The notes under the pieces were generated by a model, which had not been told where the DNA came from, searched no databases, and was given only the letters and a program-made list of their open reading frames with translations. Source: Rutidosis leptorrhynchoides (taxonomy: Eukaryota; Streptophyta; Magnoliopsida; Asterales; Asteraceae). From it: 64,000 nucleotides of DNA. The stretch is from positions 365,983,501-366,047,500 of the forward strand of contig NC_092340.1 of the NCBI RefSeq assembly GCF_046630445.1, in the 5' to 3' direction. Positions 45,595 to 54,800 of this stretch are shown here, in pieces. Every line of letters begins with the position of its first letter. Positions within the stretch are counted from its first letter, which is position 1. A program made the translations under genes and the position numbers.

Positions 45595-46278
45595 CTAGTA
45601 TACAAGTCGTTCAGCAAAGGCAATAAAGACACGTAATTCATACGTCCAGAAATAAGTCATGCATTCTGGTTTTACTAGGACTACTTCCCATCCTTGGTCT
45701 TGTGCAACATAACCGTTATGGCCATTGATAAGACAGCGTGTTGTAACGTCATCAAAGGGACGAGGGTTACGTAATGTCCAACAGTCCCGTAATAATCTAA
45801 AAACCTCATTTCTTACCCCAATTACCGACTCCGTCACTTGTGGAAACGTTTTGTTTAATAGTTGTAGCCCGATGTTCTTGTTCTCACTTTGGTGAGAAGC
45901 GAACATTACTAATCCGTAAGCATAACATGCTTCTTTATGTTGCATGTTAGCCGCTTTTTCTAAATCACGAAGTCCAATATTCGGATATATTGAGTCAAAA
46001 TAATTTCTTAACCCGTTGCGTAAAATAGCATTTGGGTTCCCCGCAATATATGCGTCAAAGTAAACACATCGTAACTTATGGGTTTCCCAATGTGATATCC
46101 CCCATCTTTCAAACGAAAGTCTCTTATAAACCAAGACATTCTTGGAACGTTCTTCGAATGTCTTACAAACTGATCTCGCCTTAAATAGTTGTGCCGAGGA
46201 ATTCTGGCCGACTCTAGACAAGATTTCATCAATCATGTCTCCGGGTAGGTCTCTTAAAATATTGGGTTGTCTATCCAT
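45595..46278 (-). CDS. F-box protein carried by element B (227 aa)
   Basis: An intact ORF on the same strand as gag-pol, ~340 bp upstream of gag. Residues ~8-55 form an F-box (NILRDLPGDMIDEILSRVGQ...FKARSVCKTFEERS). Residues ~105-130 resemble a Sel1/TPR-like helix (DLEKAANMQHKEACYAYGLV). The C-terminus has scattered Cys and Trp. The arrangement recalls the plant F-box family related to Arabidopsis At1g67623, where the F-box binds SKP1 and the protein acts in an SCF ubiquitin ligase. In an LTR retrotransposon this is unexpected and suggests host-gene capture. Translation would need a spliced or internally initiated RNA. The family call is from motif memory, not a search. Confidence 0.8.
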   Translation of the reverse strand: MDRQPNILRDLPGDMIDEILSRVGQNSSAQLFKARSVCKTFEERSKNVLVYKRLSFERWGISHWETHKLRCVYFDAYIAGNPNAILRNGLRNYFDSIYPNIGLRDLEKAANMQHKEACYAYGLVMFASHQSENKNIGLQLLNKTFPQVTESVIGVRNEVFRLLRDCWTLRNPRPFDDVTTRCLINGHNGYVAQDQGWEVVLVKPECMTYFWTYELRVFIAFAERLVY

Positions 46279-46415
46279 TTTGTGTTTTTAAACTGTAAAA
46301 TAGACAAGAGTTAGATTCATAAAAAAAATACTTATTAATACAAGCAATTTTTACATATATCATAAAGCATAAGAACACTATATTACATATATTACACCAC
46401 ACGAATACAACTATC

Positions 46416-47030
46416 TTATTCCGACTCGCTCGTTTCTTCTTCTTCGGTTTTGGTTCGTTTTGCCAAGTTTCTAGGGATATATGATGTTCCCCTAATACGA
46501 GCCGTCGTTGTCCACATTGGTTTAGAAAAACCTGGTGGTTTAGAGGTTCCCGGGTCATTATTACAACTTAAGGACTTCGGGCGTTGACGATACATATAAA
46601 GTTCATCGGGGTTGGAATTAGATTTCTCTATTTTTATGCCCTTTCCCTTATTATTTTCTTTTGCCTTTTTAAATTCAGTTGGGGTAATTTCTATAACATC
46701 ATCGGAATTCTCTTCGGAATCCGATTCATCGGAGAATTGGTAATCCTCCCAATATTTTGCTTCCTTGGCGGAAACACCATTGACCATAATTAACCTTGGT
46801 CGGTTGGTTGAGGATTTTCTTTTACTTAACCGTTTTATTATTTCCCCCACCGGTTCTATTTCTTCATCCGGTTCCGATTCTTCTTCCGGTTCCGATTCTT
46901 CTTCCGGTTCCGACTCTTCTTCCGGTTCCTCTTCGGGAACTTGTGAATCAGTCCACGAATCATACCAATTTACATTTGACTCTTCATTATTATTAGGTGA
47001 GTCAATGGGACTTGTTCTAGAGGTAGACAT
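46416..47030 (-). CDS. Element B accessory ORF1 (204 aa, acidic)
   Basis: The first ORF after the PBS on the minus strand. It starts MSTSRTSPIDSPNNNEES. Residues ~30-62 are an acidic tandem repeat of EEESEP, encoded by an 18-bp DNA repeat (about 46868-46930). The middle is basic then acidic (ESDSEENSDDV), and the end is basic (RNLAKRTKTEEEE). It has no known domain and looks disordered and nuclear-protein-like. It ends ~140 bp before the F-box ORF. Positionally it matches the accessory ORFs of A and C, but I see no sequence similarity. Confidence 0.6.
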   Translation of the reverse strand: MSTSRTSPIDSPNNNEESNVNWYDSWTDSQVPEEEPEEESEPEEESEPEEESEPDEEIEPVGEIIKRLSKRKSSTNRPRLIMVNGVSAKEAKYWEDYQFSDESDSEENSDDVIEITPTEFKKAKENNKGKGIKIEKSNSNPDELYMYRQRPKSLSCNNDPGTSKPPGFSKPMWTTTARIRGTSYIPRNLAKRTKTEEEETSESE

Positions 47031-47225
47031 CTATCACATAATATCAAACGCGTTAAGAGATTAATATATCACATAATATTCACATGTTAAAAATATATAG
47101 TTTCCAACAAAATTTGTTAAGCAATCATTTTTCAAGTAAACACGGTCGAAGTCCAGACTCACTAATGCATCCTAACAAACTCGATAAGACACACTAATGA
47201 AAAATTCTGGTTCTCTAAGACCAAC

Positions 47226-47239
47226 GCTCGGATACCAAC
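47226..47239 (-). other. Primer-binding site of element B
   Basis: The minus strand reads TTGGTATCCGAGC, one base from the usual TGGTATCAGAGC, directly next to the 5' LTR. The leader behind it (47130-47225) is closely similar to that of element A. Confidence 0.85.
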
Positions 47240-50200
47240 TGAAATGTCCCGTTCTTATTGATTAAAAACGTTCCATATTAATTGATTTCGTTGCGAGGTT
47301 TTGACCTCTATATGAGACGTTTTTCAAAGACTGCATTCATTTTTAAAACAAACCATAACCTTTATTTCATAAATAAAGGTTTAAAAAGCTTTACGTAGAT
47401 TATCAAATAATGATAATCTAAAATATCCTGTTTTCACACGACCATTACATAATGGTTTACAATACAAATATGTTACATCGAAATCAGTTTCTTGAATGCA
47501 GTTTTTACACAATATCATACAAACATGGACTCCAAATCTTGTCCTTATTTTAGTATGCAACAGCGGAAGCTCTTAATATTCACCTGAGAATAAACATGCT
47601 TTAAACGTCAACAAAAATGTTGGTGAGTTATAGGTTTAACCTATATATATCAAATCGTAACAATAGACCACAAGATTTCATATTTCAATACACATCCCAT
47701 ACATAGAGATAAAAAATCATTCATATGGTGAACACCTGGTAACCGACATTAACAAGATGCATATATAAGAATATCCCCATCATTCCGGGACACCCTTCGG
47801 ATATGATATAAATTTCGAAGTACTAAAGCATCCGGTACTTTGGATGGGGTTTGTTAGGCCCAATAGATCTATCTTTAGGATTCGCGTCAATTAGGGTGTC
47901 TGTTCCCTAATTCTTAGATTACCAGACTTAATAAAAAGGGGCATATTCGATTTCGATAATTCAACCATAGAATGTAGTTTCACGTACTTGTGTCTATTTT
48001 GTAAATCATTTATAAAACCTGCATGTATTCTCATCCCAAAAATATTAGATTTTAAAAGTGGGACTATAACTCACTTTCACAGATTTTTACTTCGTCGGGA
48101 AGTAAGACTTGGCCACTGGTTGATTCACGAACCTATAACAATATATACATATATATCAAAGTATGTTCAAAATATATTTACAACACTTTTAATATATTTT
48201 GATGTTTTAAGTTTATTAAGTCAGCTGTCCTCGTTAGTAACCTACAACTAGTTGTCCACAGTTAGATGTACAGAAATAAATCGACAAATATTATCTTGAA
48301 TCAATCCACGACCCAGTGTATACGTATCTCAGTATTGATCACAACTCAAACTATATATATTTTGGAATCAACCTCAACCCTGTATAGCTAACTCCAACAT
48401 TCACATATAGAGTGTCTATGGTTGTTCCGAAATATATATAGATGTGTCGACATGATAGGTCGAAACATTGTATACGTGTCTATGGTATCTCAAGATTACA
48501 TAATATACAATACAAGTTGATTAAGTTATGGTTGGAATAGATTTGTTACCAATTTTCACGTAGCTAAAATGAGAAAAATTATCCAATCTTGTTTTACCCA
48601 TAACTTCTTCATTTTAAATCCGTTTTGAGTGAATCAAATTGCTATGGTTTCATATTGAACTCTATTTTATGAATCTAAACAGAAAAGTATAGGTTTATAG
48701 TCGGAAAAATAAGTTACAAGTCGTTTTTGTAAAGGTAGTCATTTCAGTCGAAAGAACGACGTCTAGATGACCATTTTAGAAAACATACTTCCACTTTAAG
48801 TTTAATCATAATTTTTGGATATAGTTTCATGTTCATAATAAAAATCATTTTCTCAGAATAACAACTTTAAAATCAAAGTTTATCATAGTTTTTAATTAAC
48901 TAACCCAAAACAGCCCGCGGTGTTACTACGACGGCGTAAATCCGGTTTTACGGTGTTTTTCGTGTTTCCAGGTTTTAAATCATTAAGTTAGCATATCATA
49001 TAGATATAGAACATGTGTTTAGTTGATTTTAAAAGTCAAGTTAGAAGGATTAACTTTTGTTTGCGAACAAGTTTAGAATTAACTAAACTATGTTCTAGTG
49101 ATTACAAATTTAAACCTTCGAATAAGATAGCTTTATATGTATGAATCGAATGATGTTATGAACATCATTACTACCTTAAGTTCCTTGGATAAACCTACTG
49201 GAAAAGAGAAAAATGGATCTAGCTTCAATGGATCCTTGGATGGCCCGAAGTTCTTGAAGCAGAATCATGACACGAAAACAAGTTCAAGTAAGATCATCAC
49301 TTGAAATAAGATTGTTATAGTTATAGAAATTGAACCAAAGTTTGAATATGATTATTACCTTGTATTAGAATGATAACCTACTGTAAGAAACAAAGATTTC
49401 TTGAGGTTGGATGATCACCTTACAAGATTGGAAGTGAGCTAGCAAACTTGAAAGTATTCTTGATTTTATGAAACTAGAACTTTTGGAATTTATGAAGAAC
49501 ACTTAGAACTTGAAGATAGAACTTGAGAGAGATCAATTAGATGAATAAAATTGAAGAATGAAAGTGTTTGTAGGTGTTTTTGGTCGTTGGTGTATGGATT
49601 AGATATAAAGGATATGTAATTTTGTTTTCATGTAAATAAGTCATGAATGATTACTCATATTTTTGTAATTTTATGAGATATTTCATGCTAGTTGCCAAAT
49701 GATGGTTCCCACATGTGTTAGGTGACTCACATGGGCTGCTAAGAGCTGATCATTGGAGTGTATATACCAATAGTACATACATCTAAAAGCTGTGTATTGT
49801 ACGAGTACGAATACGGGTGCATACGAGTAGAATTGTTGATGAAACTGAACGAGGATGTAATTGTAAGCATTTTTGTTAAGTAGAAGTATTTTGATAAGTG
49901 TATTGAAGTCTTTCAAAAGTGTATAAATACATATTAAAACACTACATGTATATACATTTTAACTGAGTCGTTAAGTCATCGTTAGTCGTTACATGTAAGT
50001 GTTGTTTTGAAACCTTTAGGTTAACGATCTTGTTAAATGTTGTTAACCCAATGTTTATAATATCAAATGAGATTTTAAATTATTATATTATCATGATATT
50101 ATCATGTATGAATATCTCTTAATATGATATATATACATTAAATGTCTTTACAACGATAATCGTTACATATATGTCTCGTTTAAAAATCATTAAGTTAGTA

Positions 50201-50490
50201 GTCTTGTTTTTACATATGTAGTTCATTGTTAATATACTTAATGATATGTTTACTTATCATAGTATCATGTTAACTATATATATATCCATATATATGTCAT
50301 CATATAGTTTTTACAAGTTTTAACGTTCGTGAATCACCGGTCAACTTGGGTGGTCAATTGTCTATATGAAACATATTTCAATTAATCAAGTCTTAACAAG
50401 TTTGATTGCTTAACATGTTGGAAACATTTAATCATGTAAATATCAATCTCAATTAATATATATAAACATGGAAAAGTTCGGGTCACTACA
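47240..50490 (-). repeat. Element B 5' LTR
   Basis: 3251 bp, nearly identical to 37393-40643. Differences noticed: TGTGAGG/TGCGAGG near the right-most U5 end, ATCACAC/ATCATAC, ATATAAC/ATAGAAC and GAAGAAA/GAATAAA. It ends at 50490, followed by GCCTA and then copia RT. Confidence 0.96.
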
Positions 50491-53437
50491 GCCTAGGTGC
50501 CTGCTTTAAACCGTACAAACTTTTCTTCAGCTTGCATACGAGATTATCTCCTGAAACCTCAAAACCTTCTGGCTGCTCCATGTAAATTTCTTCATGTAAA
50601 TCTCCATGAAGAAAAGCTGTCTTTACATCCATCTGTTCAAGCTCCAAGTTCATACTTGCGACCAATCTAAGTATGACTCTAATTGAAGTCATCTTGACTA
50701 CTGGTGAAAATATCTCGTCAAAATCAATCCCTTTCTTCTGTTGGAATCCTTTGACTACAAGTCGTGCTTTGTATTTCACCACTTTTCCACTACCATCCTT
50801 TTTCAGCTTGAACACTCATTTATTTTTCAGTGCCTTCTTCCCTCGTGGAAGTTCTACAATCTCATAAGTTTGATTTTTCTGCAGAGAATCCATCTCATCC
50901 TGCATTGCGAGCAACCATTTTTCTTTATCCTTATGAGTTACTGCTTCATGAAAACTCTCCGGTTCTCCATCTTCAGTAAGTAGAAGGTACTCGGATTCTG
51001 GATATCTACTCGATGGAATCCGACCTCGTTCAGATCTACGAACTTCTGGAACATTCTGAGGAGATCCACCATCATCTTGACCTTGTGATGGTGCTGGAAC
51101 GTCTGGCAGATGGGGTTGTGGCTCCCCCTGCTCAGCACCGTCATTTTCCTCATTATCTTCTACTTCTGGCATTTCTTCTTGCACTGAAAATTCATTTCTC
51201 ATGAATGATTCCGTTGTTGCCTCTGGCACCTGAGCAGCAACATTTGACTTCTGAGATATTGTGGGCTTTTCAATATCTTCTATTGTCTGGCTTTCATGGA
51301 ACACCACGTCCCTACTTCTGATCACCTTTTTCTCCTTTGGATCCCATAATCTGTATCCAAATTCTTCATCTCCATAGCCTATGAATATGCATGGAGTGGT
51401 CCTTGCATCCAGCTTCTGCCTGAGCTCCTTGGATACATGTGCGTAAGCCAAACATCCAAATACTCTTAAGTGAGAGTATGATGGATCCTTTCCAGACCAA
51501 AGTTTCTCCGGAACTTCAAAATTCAGTGGTACTGATGGAGATCGGTTGATCAAATAACAAGCGGCTCTGACTGCTTCTCCCCAGAATGGCTTTGGCAGCT
51601 TAGCCATACTGAGCATGCTCCGAACACGTTCCATGATTGTTCGGTTCATTCTTTCTGCTATACCATTATGTTGAGGGGTACGTGGGACCGTCTTCTCATG
51701 TCGGATGCCATATGATCTGCAATAGGCATCGAACTGCCTGGAAGAGTATTCACCGCCGTTGTCGGATCGAAGACACTTTAACTTCTTTCCTGTCTCACGT
51801 TCTACCATGACATGGAACTGTTTGAAGTAATCGAACACCTGGTCCTTCGTCCGTAAGAAATATACCCACACCTTTCGAGAAGTATCATCGATAAACGTCA
51901 GAAAGTATCGATTGCCGCCAATTGATTCAACCTCCAAGGGACCGCAAACATCAGAGTGTACCAGACTGAGTAACTCTGATTTTTTCGTTGAAGAGGAATT
52001 AAACGAGACTCTATGCTGCTTACCAAACAGACAATGATTGCAAGGATCTAGCGCAGCATCCTTGTCTACATTGATAAGCTTCTTCTTTATTAGGGTAGAC
52101 AACCCTTTCTCACTCATGTGACCGAGTCTCTGGTGCCATAAATTTTGTGAAGCCTCCTTTTCTGCAACATTAATACTGTCTGTGCAGATCTTCACATGAG
52201 TCTTGTAAAGTGTGCCACAAATGTGTCCCCGAGCGAATATCATAGCGCCTCTTGACAATTTCCATGTGCCTCTACTGAAATGACTATCATAGCCCTGTTT
52301 ATTGAGAGCTACTCCGGAAAGTAAATTTAGCCGAAGATCTGGCACATGGCGGACATCCTTCAAAGTGATTGTGCTCCCGGAACTTGTGTTTATCTTGACA
52401 TCACCAATTCCGACAATCTCAGCGGAACTGGAATTTCCCATCTTCACAGCTCCAAAGTCTCCAGCTTTGTATGTTGTGAAGTATTCCTTGTATGGAGTCA
52501 CGTGGTAGGAAGCTGCAGTATCTACCACCCATTCTGTGTCTTCTCGTGAGACGTGAAGGCATGTCTCATCATGGGTTGAACAATAAGCTACATCACCTGT
52601 GATAGCAACTAATGTTTCTCCACCCTTATTCTTCGGCTGTGAACTGCTTTGACCTTGTTCCTCTTTTAATCTATAGCAGTTCTTCTTCATATGTCCCTCT
52701 AATCCACAATGATGACATTTATATGTTGGTTTTCTGCCATCAGCTGACCTGCCCCTGCTCTTGCTTCTGCCTCTCCATTTATTTTTGCTACTCATTCGCT
52801 GTCTCCCCCGATTCTCTGTGACAAAGGCATGGGTCTGATCTGTGCCCATGTCTTTTCTCCTTGCCTCTTCACTGAATAGGGCATCCTTGACGATTGACAT
52901 GGTAAGTTTGCCATTCGGTGCTGAGTTGCTGAGTGTTACTACCAGCGTTTCCCAACTATCGGGAAGGGAACTAAGTAGCAGTAGCGCCTGAACTTCATCG
53001 CCAAGCGGCATCTCTACAGACGATAACTGGTTGACCAAGTTCTGAAACTCACTGGTATGCTCGGCAACTGAAGTTCCACTTTTGAGCTTCATGTTGACTA
53101 AACGCCTCATCAGCAGGGCTTTATTCCGAGCAGTCTTGGCCTGGTACATGTCCTTCAACTTTTTCCAGAGGACATATGCGTCTGTCTCTTGTGCAACATG
53201 GTGGAAGACACTATGATCAATCCATTGACGGATCTGACCAATAGTTTTTCGGTTTGATTTCTTCCACTCTTTCTCTTTGGCAGAATCAGGGTTTATACCC
53301 TTCAATTCAATAGGATCGAACAAATCTTTACAGCTGAGGAGATCTTCCATCCGAGGTTTCCACAGCGTGTAGTTTGTGGCTGTGAGCATAATCATAGCTC
53401 CGGAAGATGATGTTGACTCTTCTGTGGACATTATCAC
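50491..53437 (-). pseudogene. Copia gag-pol, 5' part: gag, protease, integrase, start of RT
   Basis: The minus-strand ORF starting at 53437 (or at the Met two codons later, MSTEESTSSSG) holds 873 codons. Gag has NYTLWKPRMEDLL and LSSLPDSWETLV. A zinc knuckle is CHHCGLEGHMKKNC. The protease motif is WVVDTAASYHVTP. Integrase has HQRLGHMSEKGL...CNHCLFGKQH and the core SDVCGPL, SDNGGEY and IAERMNRT, with GYRLWDPKEKKVI near its end. A TGA at 50816-50818 (where the family has Trp) stops the frame. RT continues in frame beyond it (VFKLKKDGSGKVVKYKARLV, MDVKTAFLHGDLHEEIYMEQ, SLYGLKQAPR) until element B at 50490. This element was probably once functional; it is Tork/Tnt1-like. Confidence 0.95.
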
Positions 53438-53924
53438 CTTACAAATAATTTTTCAACACAAACGGGGTTGAATTGTAGAAAACAGAGATCACCGTTGTGT
53501 CCGGAACGGTTGAAAATGGTGGAATAGACACTTCGCGGCTTAAATTCCACTTACGGGGTAAAATTATAATTTGTTATAAACTTCAGGGACCAAAAATGAA
53601 ATTCTGAAAATTTCAAGGACCAAATTGTAAAATTTCAGAATTGCTACAGTACTGCTACAGTACTGATACAGTGACTTGCTACAGTGAATTGCTACAGTGA
53701 TCGTCTTCTCGGGCGAAAATTCCGGCACCGGTCGTCTTCTCCGGTGAGATTCCGGCGAGTTGACCAAACTTTGACCGCGTTTTCTGGGCTCGTTATAACT
53801 CCATTTAAGTCGCCGTTTTTTGCGTTGGACTCGGTTCGACGAGACGAATCCAATGGTACACTCAAAATTGAATTTTGAGAAAACTTCCGAAAACCCAAAA
53901 AACTCAACCAACGTCTCTAACCAA

Positions 53925-53937
53925 GCTCTTGATACCA
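53925..53937 (-). other. Primer-binding site of the copia element
   Basis: The minus strand reads TGGTATCAAGAGC, the usual plant PBS with an extra A, two bases from the 5' LTR. Confidence 0.85.
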
Positions 53938-53939
53938 CT

Positions 53940-54296
53940 TGTTAGGAAGAGGGGATCGCCTGGACGTTGGGAGATATAAATTTGAGAGAAAAACAACTCC
54001 ATTACTCACAAGAATAGATTTACAGAGTATTACAAAACTCTTACAAAAAAAAACTCTCAAAACTCACACACACTCTCTAGGTTGTGATTACACTTCTCTG
54101 GGTGATTTTGGATGATTTACAACTGAGGTTTGCACCTCTATTTATAGTAAAAATTCTATGGCGGTGGAATGGTGTGAACGGAGAAGGTTGGCGGCCGTCA
54201 TCATCATCAACTTTGCTACCTCCATATGAGTTGTCAAGTTTGCCTACTTTGAATATCTAGAAGGTGGGCTTCTAGATTGTAGGCCGGAAATCTTCA
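53940..54296 (-). repeat. 5' LTR of the copia element
   Basis: 357 bp matching 12300-12656, followed by AAATC (54297-54301), the same 5-mer as before the left LTR. On the minus strand it starts TGAAGATTTCCGGCC. Confidence 0.95.
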
Positions 54297-54301
54297 AAAT
54301 C

Positions 54302-54800
54302 AAATCAAATCAAATCAGATCAGATGGGATAAAAAAAGCGAGTACAAAATTCAACAGGGTTCAATTGACTACTCATGAAAATTCACTCTTATTTCTTTCA
54401 GGCGCATGCAACAACAGACGTACACTTTGATACTCTGTTCCTCCCCTTCATTCTCCAATATTTATTTCTTTTTTTATACAAAAATCGAATCTTTTCTTTT
54501 AAAAGTTGCAACTTTATAATACCCTTTTGCCTTAATCATGTGATTAATGATCAATCACTTTCCATATGAATCATTGAACGAAATCTCGGTTTATAAGATA
54601 CCCATTTTGCCAACACATCCAAAAATTTCCAACTTTTAGGTTTTCAGTCTGATTTTTGATTGTGATTGTTTAAAGTTTGCATCTTTGGTTAGTGGGTGTT
54701 TTGATTTCATTTTCAGGGTTTTTAGTTTTTGGATGTCAAATTATCAAATTGTGGATTTTTAGGGTTTTTTAATATCTTTACCATTTTTTTAATATAAAAA
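54302..54800 (+). promoter_or_regulatory. Remaining upstream region of the NIPA gene
   Basis: Only ~500 bp separate the copia LTR from the NIPA start codon. The stretch starts with residual AAATC repeats and is T-rich near the ATG (probable 5' UTR, 54640-54800). I cannot place a TATA box with confidence. Before the copia insertion, the sequence left of 12295 would have continued here. Confidence 0.5.

Larger units (their letters stand above)
37393..50490 (-). mobile_element. Gypsy element B (Tekay-like chromovirus), full length, very young
   Basis: 13,098 bp with LTRs of identical length (3251 bp each: 37393-40643 and 47240-50490), flanked by a perfect GCCTA duplication (37388-37392 and 50491-50495). 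Order on the minus strand: 5' LTR, PBS, accessory ORF1, F-box ORF, internal polypurine-like tract, gag-pol, polypurine tract, 3' LTR. I could find only about four LTR differences. gag-pol is open throughout, so this copy could be autonomous and recently active. It is inserted in the copia RT. Confidence 0.96.
12300..54296 (-). mobile_element. Copia element (Tork/Tnt1-like), host of a 42-kb retrotransposon nest
   Basis: Two 357-bp LTRs (12300-12656 and 53940-54296) are flanked by the 5-bp duplication AAATC (12295-12299 and 54297-54301). The duplication lies in an AAATC-rich stretch. Between the LTRs the copia coding sequence is in four pieces, read right to left: 53437-50491, 37392-37278, 35065-34590 and 12890-12657. 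Foreign elements separate the pieces. Without them the element is about 5.0 kb, normal for this clade. About 300 bp of RNase H is missing at the left-most break. The LTRs differ at about six positions, which makes it the oldest layer. Confidence 0.93.
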
